64,000 nt of DNA from Robertkochia aurantiaca (lineage in GTDB: Bacteria; Bacteroidota; Bacteroidia; Flavobacteriales; Flavobacteriaceae): positions 310,001-374,000 of the forward strand of contig NZ_JAINZS010000004.1 of NCBI RefSeq assembly GCF_020166495.1. The letters are read 5' to 3'. A model generated the notes under the pieces. The model was not told the DNA's origin. It did no database searches and was given only the letters and a program-made list of their open reading frames with translations. Below, piece by piece: positions 1-8,455 of this stretch (position 1 is the stretch's first letter; each line of letters begins with the position of its first letter). The position numbers were made by a program, and so were the translations under genes.

Positions 1-223
1 ATTTATCAAGAGTTATCAACGTTAAAATCAAGCCTCCGTCACCAAAGTCCTGAGACCCGGAACAAGCGACCGGAAGAGGCTTAAACACAGTTCCGCTGAG
101 ACTTTTCGGTTTTAACGGCAAGCTTTCGTCTCAAAAGTGGAAACTCAAAGATTTCATACCTCAAGGCCTTAGATAAAATCGCAAAAAATAGAGTTTATCA
201 GTCCTGAATAAAAGGAGGTTTAA
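1..223. other. 5' edge region without an assignable gene
   Basis: No gene with a start codon and family resemblance is visible. Plus frame 1 is open from the window edge to a TAA at 82-84 (27 codons), and one minus frame is open from 130 to the edge (43 codons). Either could be the tail or head of something outside the window, or chance. A short inverted repeat (TGAGAC near 95, GTCTCA near 128) is present. I assign no function. Confidence 0.3.
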
Positions 224-231
224 TATCTTTG
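224..231 (+). promoter_or_regulatory. -7 promoter box (TATCTTTG) of the TerB-like gene
   Basis: TATCTTTG fits the Bacteroidota primary-sigma -7 consensus TAnnTTTG exactly and lies 25 nt before the ATG at 257, leaving a short leader. No clear TTG -33 element is seen at the usual spacing, so the call rests on the -7 match and position. Confidence 0.5.
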
Positions 232-256
232 TTAAACAAAATAAACAATCAATACA

Positions 257-691
257 ATGTCCATATCTGATCTGTATTCAAGCGGTTTTCGTGAAAGAAA
301 CCGTGACCACTTTGCTTCAATTGTCAGGGTTGCCCTGTCTGATGGCGAACTGACTGAACAAGAGCACGCCTTTTTAAAACGACTGGCCAATAATCTCGAT
401 ATACCTGAAGGCAATTATGAGGAGATTCTCGAAAATCCCTTTGCCTATCCTGTAAACCCTCCCTACGATCACGAGCGCAGACTGGAACGTTTATACGATA
501 TTGCCAGAATGGTTTATGTAGATGAGATCGAAGACGAACATGAGCTCAATATCATGCGACGACTGTGCATCGGACTTGGATTCAACCATGAAGACATTGA
601 CAAGGTTATAGACCACGCTATGCAGCTTATTCATGAAAAATCTGATCTGGACACCTTTGTTGAAGACTTCAGAAAGAAGATAAAGCATTAA
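257..691 (+). CDS. TerB-like (tellurite-resistance TerB fold) protein
   Basis: 144-residue soluble, acidic, helical protein. The N-terminal half reads IVRVALSDGELTEQEHAFLKR, an acidic signature of the TerB/DjlA-N helical fold in which acidic residues follow a conserved helix. A second acidic helix (VDEIEDEHELNIM) follows at about residues 80-95. No signal peptide or membrane segment is present. TerB-fold proteins often bind metal or act as stress-related adaptors, and the exact role of this single-domain version is unknown. It has its own promoter and a strong terminator, so it is monocistronic. The assignment is to the fold, not to tellurite resistance. Confidence 0.75.
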   Translation: MSISDLYSSGFRERNRDHFASIVRVALSDGELTEQEHAFLKRLANNLDIPEGNYEEILENPFAYPVNPPYDHERRLERLYDIARMVYVDEIEDEHELNIMRRLCIGLGFNHEDIDKVIDHAMQLIHEKSDLDTFVEDFRKKIKH

Positions 692-720
692 AAAAAGCCG
701 CTCTCACGAGCGGCTTTTTT
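691..720. terminator. Bidirectional rho-independent terminator
   Basis: Perfect 7-bp GC-rich stem (GCCGCTC 697-703, GAGCGGC 708-714) with a TCAC loop, flanked by A6 on one side and T6 on the other. It therefore works on both strands, ending the TerB-like gene (+) and fbp (-), which converge here. Confidence 0.9.
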
Positions 721-722
721 AA

Positions 723-1736
723 TTAATTTTTTGAATAAGCTTGCATAAACTCTTCAGCCTTGCTGACCATGTTCTTACTGCCGCAGAAAAAGGGCACTCT
801 CTGATGCAGGGCTTCAGGCTCGATATCCATGATGGAATTAAACCCGTCACTGGCCTTTCCTCCGGCCTGTTCTGCCAAAAACGCCATAGGATTACACTCG
901 TAAAGAAGCCTCAGTTTTCCATTGGCTGCCTTACTGCTCTTAGGATAGATAAATATTCCTCCCTTGATCATGTTCCGGTGAAAATCAGACACCAAAGACC
1001 CGATATAACGCGAGGTGTACGGACGATCCCCTTCTTCCTCCTGGCAATACTTGATATATTTTTTAACCCCTTCAGGAAAATGGGTATAGTTCCCTTCGTT
1101 GATCGAATAGATCCTCCCGTCTTCCGGGTATTTCATATTTGGATGCGATAGGTAAAAGGTGCCTATAGCCGGATTCAGCGTAAATCCATTTACCCCGTGA
1201 CCGGTGGTATATACCAGCATAGTCGAGGTACCGTAGATGATATAACCCGCCGCTACCTGTCTTCTTCCCGGTTGCAGGAAATCCCTGAGTTCAACCGGAG
1301 AACCTATGGGGGTCACACGTCGGTAAACAGAAAATATGGTACCCACCGAGACGTTGACATCGATATTACTCGAGCCATCAAGCGGATCGAAAAGCACCAC
1401 GTACTTGTTCTGATGATTCTTATCAAGACTGTTTACCGAGATAAAACTGTCTTCCTCTTCCGAGGCCAGGCCGCAAACGATCTCACGGTTTGTCAGGGTT
1501 TGAATGAATTTCTCATTGGCCAGAACATCCAGCTTCTGCTGATCTTCACCCTGTACATTGGTGTCTCCGCTTGTACCGAGTATATCGACCAAACCGGCCT
1601 TGTTCACCTCGTGATTTACCACCTTGGCTGCCAGCCGGATGGCATTGATCAATTTCGAAAGTTCTCCTGATGAATATTTAAAAGCCGCCTGGTTCTCTAT
1701 GATAAATTCACCAAGGGTCTTGTTTTTTCCTGACAT
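723..1736 (-). CDS. fbp: Fructose-1,6-bisphosphatase, class 1
   Basis: 337 residues, the usual length for class I FBPase. It hydrolyses fructose-1,6-bisphosphate to fructose-6-phosphate in gluconeogenesis, in the cytoplasm. The metal/catalytic signature [13 protein letters not shown] is intact, preceded by the acidic ligand motif ASEEEDS, and the substrate-loop tyrosines and [20 protein letters not shown] near the C-terminus are typical of the family. Its own promoter lies just upstream (1764-1792), and it shares the terminator at 691-720 with the convergent TerB-like gene. Nothing unusual is seen in the sequence. Confidence 0.97.
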   Translation of the reverse strand: MSGKNKTLGEFIIENQAAFKYSSGELSKLINAIRLAAKVVNHEVNKAGLVDILGTSGDTNVQGEDQQKLDVLANEKFIQTLTNREIVCGLASEEEDSFISVNSLDKNHQNKYVVLFDPLDGSSNIDVNVSVGTIFSVYRRVTPIGSPVELRDFLQPGRRQVAAGYIIYGTSTMLVYTTGHGVNGFTLNPAIGTFYLSHPNMKYPEDGRIYSINEGNYTHFPEGVKKYIKYCQEEEGDRPYTSRYIGSLVSDFHRNMIKGGIFIYPKSSKAANGKLRLLYECNPMAFLAEQAGGKASDGFNSIMDIEPEALHQRVPFFCGSKNMVSKAEEFMQAYSKN

Positions 1737-1763
1737 GTTTGCATTTTAATGTGAAGCTGTGAA

Positions 1764-1792
1764 CAAATATCGATATTTTTGTGAAACTACAA
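1764..1792 (-). promoter_or_regulatory. Promoter of fbp
   Basis: On the minus strand a TTG (1792-1790) is followed after 18 nt by GATATTTG (1771-1764), one mismatch from TAnnTTTG. The TTG-N18-box layout is what is known for Bacteroidota housekeeping promoters. The leader to the ATG at 1736 would be about 20 nt. Confidence 0.6.
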
Positions 1793-1835
1793 CGTTTTCG
1801 TAAAATTCTATTTTTTTCGTTTTATAACTTATAGT

Positions 1836-1843
1836 GATATTTG
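1836..1843 (+). promoter_or_regulatory. -7 box very close to the GNAT start
   Basis: GATATTTG, one mismatch from TAnnTTTG, ends 7 nt before the ATG at 1851. If used, transcription would begin at or next to the start codon, so the message would be leaderless or nearly so. Confidence 0.4.
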
Positions 1844-1850
1844 TAACAAT

Positions 1851-2342
1851 ATGGAGTATGTAATTCGTCCCGCAGTAAAAGAAGACATGAAACAGGTACT
1901 GGATCTTATCCAGGAGCTGGCAGAGTTTGAAAAAGAGCCAGACGCGGTTGAGATCACCGTATCAGACCTCGAAAAAGACGGTTTTGGAGAACATCCCAAA
2001 TTCGTTTGCTTCGTGGCCGAGGTTAATCATCGTATCGGAGGCATGGCTTTGGTTTACCCCAGGTATTCTACCTGGAAAGGCGAAACGGTACATTTGGAAG
2101 ATCTGATCGTTAGTGAAGACCTGAGAGGCACCGGAATGGGAAGTGCTCTTTTCGAAGAAGTGATTCGCTATGGCCGGGAGAAAGGGGTCAGGCGTATCGA
2201 ATGGAATGTACTCGACTGGAACGACGGAGCCATTCGTTTCTATGAAAGAAACGGGGCCAGAGTTCTGCGCGATTGGGACACAGTACAACTCGATGAAGAA
2301 GGAATAAATAGTTTTTTAGAACGAATTGATGAGAATATTTAA
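1851..2342 (+). CDS. GNAT family N-acetyltransferase
   Basis: 163 residues spanning a single GNAT domain. Acetyl-CoA-binding motif A is visible as LIVSEDLRGTGMGSALFEEV around residues 85-104, and the late motif WNVLDWNDGAIRFYERNGA is typical of diamine/spermidine N-acetyltransferase-like members. Substrate cannot be read from sequence; a small amine is a reasonable guess from family resemblance. The stop codon lies inside the start of the aspartate kinase gene (overlap 2329-2342), so the two are translationally linked. The start is the first ATG, and no Shine-Dalgarno motif is visible, consistent with a leaderless message. Confidence 0.85.
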   Translation: MEYVIRPAVKEDMKQVLDLIQELAEFEKEPDAVEITVSDLEKDGFGEHPKFVCFVAEVNHRIGGMALVYPRYSTWKGETVHLEDLIVSEDLRGTGMGSALFEEVIRYGREKGVRRIEWNVLDWNDGAIRFYERNGARVLRDWDTVQLDEEGINSFLERIDENI

Positions 2343-3591
2343 GTTTGGAGGAGCATCTGTAAAAGATGCGGCAGGAGTGAGAAATATTGTTAAGGTTTTA
2401 GAAACCGTTGGCTATGAAGAGACCTTACTGGTGGTATCTGCCATGGGCAAAACCACCAATGCCATGGAAAAGGTGGTGAGAGATTATTTCGATGAAAAAG
2501 CCGATCACCTGGCCGCCCTGCAGGAAGTGATCGACTATCACCATGACATATTAAAAGAGCTTTTTCCCGGAGTGCAACATCAGATTTATGCGCGATTTAA
2601 AGAGCTCACCGATGAGGTCAAAGGCTTTCTGGCCTGGAACAAATCTCCAAAATACAGCTTTGTCTATGACCAGGTGGTCGGTTACGGAGAGCTCATATCA
2701 ACCTCGATCGTAAGTGCCTATTTTGAAGAAACAGGCATCAAAAATACCTGGCTGGATGTAAGGGAACTTATTAAGACAGGTTCAGATTACCGGGATGCAA
2801 CCGTGAATTGGGATCGCAGCCAGCAAAATATAACTTCCCGCATTAACAGGAAGGTTCTCAATATCACTCAGGGATTTATCGGAAGTGACGACAACAACTT
2901 CACCACTACCCTGGGACGGGAAGGTTCAGATTATACCGCAGCCATACTGGGATACTGCCTGAACGCCGAATCGGTAACCATCTGGAAAGATGTACCGGGA
3001 GTTCTGAATGCCGACCCGAGATATTTCCAGAATCCCGAACTCTTACATGAGGTCTCATACCGGGAGGCTATCGAACTGGCTTTCTACGGAGCTTCGGTTA
3101 TTCACCCGAAAACCCTGCAACCCCTACAGCGCAAAGAGATACCCCTGCATGTACGGTCGTTCCTGCAACCCGAACAACCCGGCACGGTGGTAAAAAAATC
3201 AAAGGGTATCAGTCCGAATATACCATGCTTCATTCTCAAAAAAGACCAGGTTCTGCTGAAGTTATCTTCTCTTAATTTCGATTTCATCGTTGAGGAAAAT
3301 ATCAGTGAGATATTCAGAATGTTACACGACCACCGTTTAAAGGTTGACCTGATTCAAAATTCAGCCATCAGCTTCTCGGTTTGTGTAGATAACAAGTTCC
3401 AGCAGCTGCCTGAACTCTTTGAGAAACTCAAGTCCAAATACAAGGTAACCAGCTACGAATCTGTTTCGCTCTACACGATCAGGCATTTCAACCAGGAAGC
3501 CATCGATTCGCTTCAGAATGGCAAAGAAGTTCTTTTGGAACAACGCACACAGGAAACCGTACAGTTAGTGACCCGGGAAACAAAAGGATAG
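2329..3591 (+). CDS. lysC: Aspartate kinase (monofunctional)
   Basis: Phosphorylates L-aspartate, the first step towards lysine/diaminopimelate, threonine and methionine. The N-terminal catalytic domain opens with KFGGASVKDA and contains the substrate/ATP motif TTLGREGSDYTAA near residue 195. The C-terminal third (from about residue 300) has the ACT-type regulatory layout expected for amino-acid feedback. There is no fused homoserine dehydrogenase. I place the start at the ATG at 2329; a TTG one codon upstream is in frame but less likely. It overlaps the GNAT gene by 14 nt. Confidence 0.93.
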   Translation: MRIFKFGGASVKDAAGVRNIVKVLETVGYEETLLVVSAMGKTTNAMEKVVRDYFDEKADHLAALQEVIDYHHDILKELFPGVQHQIYARFKELTDEVKGFLAWNKSPKYSFVYDQVVGYGELISTSIVSAYFEETGIKNTWLDVRELIKTGSDYRDATVNWDRSQQNITSRINRKVLNITQGFIGSDDNNFTTTLGREGSDYTAAILGYCLNAESVTIWKDVPGVLNADPRYFQNPELLHEVSYREAIELAFYGASVIHPKTLQPLQRKEIPLHVRSFLQPEQPGTVVKKSKGISPNIPCFILKKDQVLLKLSSLNFDFIVEENISEIFRMLHDHRLKVDLIQNSAISFSVCVDNKFQQLPELFEKLKSKYKVTSYESVSLYTIRHFNQEAIDSLQNGKEVLLEQRTQETVQLVTRETKG

Positions 3592-3601
3592 TTTCTTTTC
3601 C

Positions 3602-3609
3602 TATATTTG
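3602..3609 (+). promoter_or_regulatory. -7 promoter box (TATATTTG) of the OlsF-type gene
   Basis: TATATTTG is an exact TAnnTTTG match 22 nt before the ATG at 3632. It gives this gene its own transcription start although it lies just 40 nt behind lysC. Confidence 0.55.
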
Positions 3610-3631
3610 TAACCGACCAACAACCAAACCT

Positions 3632-5452
3632 ATGGGATTAGTTACCGCTAAGGAAGTGGCTCAGGTTATCAAAGCTGATAAATACGGCATTTTAGGCACT
3701 TTCATGGGCTGGATGCTGATGAAAGCGTTGAAGATTTCTACCCTGAATCGAATTTACAACGATCATAAAGAGAAGAAAGATCTCGAATTTCTCAATGCCA
3801 TACTTGAGGAGTTCGAGATCAACTTTGAAATTCCGGAGGAGGATCTGAAAAGACTTCCAGATGACGGGGCTTATATCACCATTTCCAACCATCCGCTTGG
3901 CGGGATCGACGGAATATTGCTGCTAAAGCTCCTGCTTGAAAAACGCCCTGATTACAAGATTATCGCAAATTTCCTGCTCCACCGAATCAAACCTCTGGAG
4001 CCTTATATAATGCCGGTCAACCCGTTTGAGAACCATAAAGATGCCAAGAGCAGTATTGCCGGTTTCAAACAGGCCCTGGCCCACCTGAGGGAGGGACACC
4101 CCCTGGGAATTTTCCCTGCCGGTGAGGTATCGACCTACCGGGACGGGAGACTGATCGTTGACCGCCCCTGGGAAGAAGCAGCCATGAAACTGGTCAAGAG
4201 AGCCGAGGTGCCCGTGATCCCGATTTACTTTCATGCCAAGAACAGTCAGTTGTTCTACAGGCTCTCAAAACTCGACGATACCCTCAGAACCGCAAAATTA
4301 CCTTCAGAACTTCTCACCCAGCGACACCGGGTGATCAAAGTGCGTATCGGGCGCCCCATTTCAGTGAGTGCTCAACAGGAATATGAAAATCTTGGAGAAT
4401 TCACCGAATTCCTGAGACGAAAAACCTATATGCTGGCCAACGCTTTCGAGAACACCCGTTTCATACCGAAAGTACCCACACAGATCAAACTTCCGCGTTC
4501 ACCCCAGCAGATCATCAGACCGGTAGACCGCGATCTTATGGACCAGGAAGTGTCCTTGCTGAGGGAACAGGACAAACGGCTCCTGGAAAGCAAGAACTTT
4601 GAGGTTTTCCTGACCCAGGCCGAGCATATGCCCAATATCTTAAGGGAGATCGGAAGACTCAGGGAGATCACCTTCCGCGAAGTCGGTGAAGGAACGAATC
4701 GTTCTATCGATCTCGACAAATATGACGAGTATTATCACCACCTGTTCCTGTGGGATAACATAGAAAAATGCATCGTGGGAGCCTATCGCATGGGATTGGG
4801 TCAGAAAATCTATGATCAGTATGGCATCGATGGATTTTACCTCAAAGAACTCTTCAGGTTCGAACCTGAACTCTACAAGATGATGAGCGAATCGATAGAA
4901 ATGGGCCGCGCCTTCATCGTTAAGGAATATCAGCAAAAACCGATGCCGCTGTTTCTTCTTTGGAAGGGAATCGTTCACACTACCCTGAGATTTCCCGAAC
5001 ACAAATACCTCATTGGTGGCGTGAGCATAAGCAACCAGTTTTCGAATTTCTCAAAGAGCCTCATGATCGAATTTATGAAATCACACTATTGGGATCCCTA
5101 CGTGGCTCAGTATGTAAGACCTAAAAAGGAGTTCAAGGTGAAGCTGAAAGATGCCGACAAAGAGTTTGTTTTTGATGAGACGCAGGCAGATCTGAACAAG
5201 TTTGACCGCATGATCGACGAAGTGGAACCCGGCAACCTTCGTTTGCCGGTGCTTATAAAAAAATATATCAAGCAAAATGCCCGGGTGGTGGCTTTCAACG
5301 TAGATCCGTTGTTCAACAATTCTGTTGACGGATTGATGTATATCAAAATAGCAGACCTCCCTGAGAGTACGGTAAAACCTGTTATGGAAGAATTTCAGGC
5401 CGAATTGGAACGAAAGTTCGCCAATGGAAATAACCAGACATCGGCAGAGTAG
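3632..5452 (+). CDS. olsF: OlsF-type bifunctional acyltransferase (ornithine/amino-lipid synthesis)
   Basis: 606 residues with two acyltransferase parts. Residues ~1-280 form a PlsC-like lysophospholipid acyltransferase with the block SNHPLGGIDG (catalytic His and Asp) and the phosphate-binding block FPAGEVS. Residues ~320-560 form a GNAT-like N-acyltransferase (hemolysin-fold, OlsB-like) with EITFREVGEG and IVGAYRMG. This two-part architecture is that of OlsF, described from Serratia and Flavobacterium, which makes phosphorus-free ornithine lipid by N- then O-acylation. Substrate amino acid is inferred from the architecture only. It acts at the inner membrane. Its 3' end lies 5 bp from the convergent ArsC-like gene. 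Confidence 0.75.
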   Translation: MGLVTAKEVAQVIKADKYGILGTFMGWMLMKALKISTLNRIYNDHKEKKDLEFLNAILEEFEINFEIPEEDLKRLPDDGAYITISNHPLGGIDGILLLKLLLEKRPDYKIIANFLLHRIKPLEPYIMPVNPFENHKDAKSSIAGFKQALAHLREGHPLGIFPAGEVSTYRDGRLIVDRPWEEAAMKLVKRAEVPVIPIYFHAKNSQLFYRLSKLDDTLRTAKLPSELLTQRHRVIKVRIGRPISVSAQQEYENLGEFTEFLRRKTYMLANAFENTRFIPKVPTQIKLPRSPQQIIRPVDRDLMDQEVSLLREQDKRLLESKNFEVFLTQAEHMPNILREIGRLREITFREVGEGTNRSIDLDKYDEYYHHLFLWDNIEKCIVGAYRMGLGQKIYDQYGIDGFYLKELFRFEPELYKMMSESIEMGRAFIVKEYQQKPMPLFLLWKGIVHTTLRFPEHKYLIGGVSISNQFSNFSKSLMIEFMKSHYWDPYVAQYVRPKKEFKVKLKDADKEFVFDETQADLNKFDRMIDEVEPGNLRLPVLIKKYIKQNARVVAFNVDPLFNNSVDGLMYIKIADLPESTVKPVMEEFQAELERKFANGNNQTSAE

Positions 5453-5457
5453 TCTGA

Positions 5458-5925
5458 TCAGGCAAAATATTTTTTCTTGAAGTCAAGGCAAAAATTACGA
5501 ATAGCTATCTGAACATGATGATACAGCTCATAAAGCTGCTCTTCCCCGCCTTCAAAACCGCTTGGGTTAGGCAGGCTTTCATGAACATAGACCGCTCTCT
5601 CTGAAGGTACGAACGGACAATTCATTCTAAATTCATCGCTGAAGGAAATGATGTAATCAAAGGTCATATGTTCCAGGTCATCTATGGGATGTACTTTGAT
5701 ATGAGTAATGTCAATACCCTCTTCAGCCATCATATCGGCCGCCCTCGGATCAGCTTCCCCGGGTTGCACATAAGCACTGTAAACATCAGCTTTATCTCTC
5801 AGGTAAAACTCCAGGTAGCCATGCGCCATCTGCGTACGGCACACTTTACCGCCGCACAATATCATAATCTTAGTCTTCCCGTCTTCCCGGACCTGGGTTA
5901 ACTTATCATCTGTTTTTTCCCTCAT
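5458..5925 (-). CDS. Low-molecular-weight phosphatase/ArsC-like protein with atypical active site
   Basis: 155 residues from the ATG at 5925 (an in-frame TTG lies two codons upstream). The phosphate-binding loop is CGGKVCRTQMA, keeping the CX5R signature (Cys24, Arg30) and a second cysteine (Cys29) as in thioredoxin-coupled arsenate reductases. It differs from the usual C(T)GNSCRSQ loop. The region where LMW phosphatases and ArsC carry the general-acid aspartate (a D-P motif) reads ESLPNPSG, so the acid may be lost or shifted. The reaction could be arsenate reduction, phosphatase or neither. No ars operon genes are nearby. Confidence 0.65.
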   Translation of the reverse strand: MREKTDDKLTQVREDGKTKIMILCGGKVCRTQMAHGYLEFYLRDKADVYSAYVQPGEADPRAADMMAEEGIDITHIKVHPIDDLEHMTFDYIISFSDEFRMNCPFVPSERAVYVHESLPNPSGFEGGEEQLYELYHHVQIAIRNFCLDFKKKYFA

Positions 5926-6134
5926 AACCAATAATCATAAAATGATCCTGCATGATGAAAGTCACCTTGCATCAGCAGATTGAAAATTTAAAATTATTAT
6001 CAGTTTAGGTTGCGCTTGTGAAAAAGAGCTTTAGCCCTAAAACACTTACAAAAGTTAAGAAAAATTTAAACGCAAAGTCAGAATCAATAGATGAAATCTA
6101 TATATGACAACCATTAAGGCATGCTATTATACCC

Positions 6135-6509
6135 TCAGAACCAGGGTTTATTTCCGGCCTGGTAGGTCTGGTAGAATTCCAGATCAGATTTGGTCAGGTA
6201 TATCACCCCTTCTATAAGCCCTACCACCCATACCAGCCACCCGGCAGCACCACAGGTAATGGCGCCGAGTATGAGAGTGACCCCTAACATGATGAACCCC
6301 TCCTTATTGTAACCCAGTATGAATTTATGCACCCCAAAGCCTCCCAGAAGAATAGCCAGAATTCCGGCCAGCAACTTTTTATTGTCTTCCCTGCCCAGAG
6401 CTTCTTTAGCACCATCTGAGAATTCTTTGGCTGTTCTCTTGAATTCTTCTTCGGCTTCGTTTGCGAAATCTTTAGCCTTGTCTCCAAAGGGCTTCTTTTT
6501 TTCGTCCAT
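6135..6509 (-). CDS. TM2 domain-containing membrane protein
   Basis: 124 residues. Residues ~1-42 are a charged helical segment rich in Lys/Glu. Residues ~44-115 form a TM2 domain: the KLLAGILAILLGGFGVHKFILG stretch with the turn motif GGFGVHKFILG, then a second hydrophobic pair GVTLILGAITCGAAGWLVWVVGLIEGVIYL. TM2 proteins are small inner-membrane proteins of unknown molecular function that often sit beside other domains. The N-terminal amphipathic segment resembles LEA/apolipoprotein-like repeats. Flanking gaps suggest a monocistronic gene. Confidence 0.85.
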   Translation of the reverse strand: MDEKKKPFGDKAKDFANEAEEEFKRTAKEFSDGAKEALGREDNKKLLAGILAILLGGFGVHKFILGYNKEGFIMLGVTLILGAITCGAAGWLVWVVGLIEGVIYLTKSDLEFYQTYQAGNKPWF

Positions 6510-6558
6510 AGTTTATTAATATTGATAGTTCAACCTTTTACTTTCCTTATCGCGGGAC

Positions 6559-6945
6559 TTATTGCAAAGCCTCATCGATCGGTTCCCAGAGTTCGATCTT
6601 ATTCCCATCAGGATCCATGACCCATCCGAATTTACCGTAACTGAAGGTCTCCATCTCACCGACAACCTCTACACCCTCTTCCTTAAGAACACTCAGGAGT
6701 TTTTCAAGATCTTCTACCCTGAAATTCATCATAAAATATTGCTGAGAAGGGGCGAAATAAGTTGATGAGGCATCGAAAACACCCCATTGGGTACTCCCAC
6801 CGCCTGAGCGATCGTCTTTCCAGACAAAGTTCCATCCGTATTGGTCAGTGGGTATTCCCAAATGCCGGCGATACCAGTTCTTCAGACCTTCGGGATCTGA
6901 AGATTTAATAAATATTCCACCGATCCCGGTTACTCTTTTTTCCAT
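6559..6945 (-). CDS. VOC family (glyoxalase/dioxygenase-fold) protein
   Basis: 128 residues, one complete VOC unit made of two beta-alpha-beta-beta-beta modules. Start motif GIGGIFIKSSDPEGLKNWYRRHLG; end motif WVMDPDGNKIELWEP, whose Glu is the usual metal-ligand position. Members are metal-dependent lyases, dioxygenases or binding proteins, and the substrate here cannot be told. The ATG lies 3 nt behind the stop of the DUF1801 gene, with GGAGAT spanning the junction as a possible ribosome site, so the two form an operon. Confidence 0.85.
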   Translation of the reverse strand: MEKRVTGIGGIFIKSSDPEGLKNWYRRHLGIPTDQYGWNFVWKDDRSGGGSTQWGVFDASSTYFAPSQQYFMMNFRVEDLEKLLSVLKEEGVEVVGEMETFSYGKFGWVMDPDGNKIELWEPIDEALQ

Positions 6946-6948
6946 CTC

Positions 6949-7404
6949 CTATCTTTTTATTTTTTCTTCATACAGGCTGATCCAGGCCTCCGGTGTGAAT
7001 TTCGCGCTCAGTTCAGCGATCAAATCGAAGGGGATTGCGTCCATTTTACGAAACCGAACACAGCTTTTACCCATATCGGGCTTTTTACCTGTCTCATTCT
7101 TATAGCTCTCAGAAAACCATTTCAATAAGGTCTGATCGGCATATAACCCGTTATGATAAAGGGCCAGGTAATTTTTCTGACTGCCAAGATTTATAAAAGG
7201 AAGGGGTTTTTCAGGATCACAGTGATAACCTTCAGGGTAACGGCTGTGGGGAACAACATAGCCTATCATACCATAACTCATGGTTTCTTCGAAGCCGGCA
7301 GGCAGGTTGGAAAGTATGGTTTTCCGAAGTCTGGAAAAGGCTTCTCTCCTGTCGCTCTGAACAGAAGCGGCATAGTCGTCTGGCGTGGATGCTTCTATTT
7401 TCAT
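6949..7404 (-). CDS. DUF1801 (YdhG-like) domain protein
   Basis: 151 residues. Recognisable family pattern: a short helical start, SNLPAGFEETMSYGMIGYVVP, then LPFINLGSQKNYLALYHNGLY, and CVRFRKMDAIPFDLIAEL in the C-terminal third. DUF1801 proteins are small cytoplasmic proteins of the YdhG/Fra-like fold and no reaction has been settled. First gene of a two-gene operon with the VOC protein downstream. Confidence 0.85.
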   Translation of the reverse strand: MKIEASTPDDYAASVQSDRREAFSRLRKTILSNLPAGFEETMSYGMIGYVVPHSRYPEGYHCDPEKPLPFINLGSQKNYLALYHNGLYADQTLLKWFSESYKNETGKKPDMGKSCVRFRKMDAIPFDLIAELSAKFTPEAWISLYEEKIKR

Positions 7405-7459
7405 ACCCCCTGGAATTCTATTTCACCATTAATTTAGCGAATTCCCGGGTAAAATGGAA

Positions 7460-8416
7460 TTATTGTTTGCTTTCCTTCATCACAAAATCAGCCTGAATCT
7501 TATCAACGATGGTACGGGCCAGCTTTTCCTTGCTTTCGACGGTCCATCCGGCTACGTGCGGACTAAGGATAACCCTGTCTGACTTGAGCAACCAGTCAAA
7601 AGCTTCGGGCAGTTCATGATCATCAAACATATTTTCAAAAGATGACTTCTCATATTCCAGCACATCGAGCGCTGCCCCCTTAACCTTCCCGCTTTTCATG
7701 GCAGCCACCAGGTCTTCAGTGACCACGCTTTTACCACGGGCGGTATTGATGAACCAGAAAGGCTTTTGAAACGCCTCGATATATTCCCGGTTAACCATCC
7801 CGACCGTCTCAGGGGTCTGAGGAGTATGCAAGCTCACCACATCGGCATTGCGCTGAAGCTCGAGTATTCCTACCTGCCGGGCGTAATCATCTCCCACCCC
7901 ACCTACGATATCATAACAGATCACATCCACATCAAAACCGCTGAGTTTCCTGGCAAAGGCTTTTCCCATATTTCCATACCCGACTATCCCTACGGTTTTT
8001 CCTTTCAGTTCTTCACCCCTGTTTTCTTCTCTCAACCAAATCCCTTCCCGTACCTCACGGTCTGCTTTCACCATTTTGTTCATCAGGGCAAGCAACATCC
8101 CCAGTGCATGTTCCCCTACCGCATTACGGTTTCCTTCAGGCGCATTGTATAACGCGACCCCCTTCTTGCGGGCATATGCCACATCTATATTCTCGAGACC
8201 CGCGCCTACCCTTCCGATGAATTTCAACCGGGTGGCAGCGTCAAGAAAGGTCTTATCGATCGGGAACCGACTCCTGATTACCAACCCGTCATATTCATGC
8301 AGGATCTTAAGCACTTCCTCCCTGCTCTGGGTATATGCCTCTGTGTTGGTAAATCCCATTTTTTCCAGGGACTCTATCAGTAACGGATGATTGGTATCAA
8401 GATGTAAAACCTTCAT
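7460..8416 (-). CDS. NAD-dependent D-2-hydroxyacid dehydrogenase (SerA-like)
   Basis: 318 residues, the length of the catalytic plus NAD domains without the C-terminal ACT domain of long SerA forms. The Rossmann glycine motif is GIVGYGNMGKAFARKL (~residue 145), the catalytic Arg is in FINTARGKSVV (~230), and the catalytic His is in LSPHVAGWTVES (~290). The family oxidises D-2-hydroxyacids such as 3-phosphoglycerate or reduces 2-ketoacids. No serine-pathway neighbours are present, so the substrate is open. It lies 40 bp downstream of mgtE on the same strand and may be cotranscribed. Confidence 0.88.
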   Translation of the reverse strand: MKVLHLDTNHPLLIESLEKMGFTNTEAYTQSREEVLKILHEYDGLVIRSRFPIDKTFLDAATRLKFIGRVGAGLENIDVAYARKKGVALYNAPEGNRNAVGEHALGMLLALMNKMVKADREVREGIWLREENRGEELKGKTVGIVGYGNMGKAFARKLSGFDVDVICYDIVGGVGDDYARQVGILELQRNADVVSLHTPQTPETVGMVNREYIEAFQKPFWFINTARGKSVVTEDLVAAMKSGKVKGAALDVLEYEKSSFENMFDDHELPEAFDWLLKSDRVILSPHVAGWTVESKEKLARTIVDKIQADFVMKESKQ

Positions 8417-8455
8417 AGTATGAATTTTTTAAGCAGGAATCGTTCGGGTATCTGG

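Noticed and set aside
1-30. DnaA-box-like TTATCAACG at the window edge
   Set aside because: It does not match the DnaA box (TTATCCACA) well, no repeats are nearby, and no dnaA, dnaN or gidA genes are visible.
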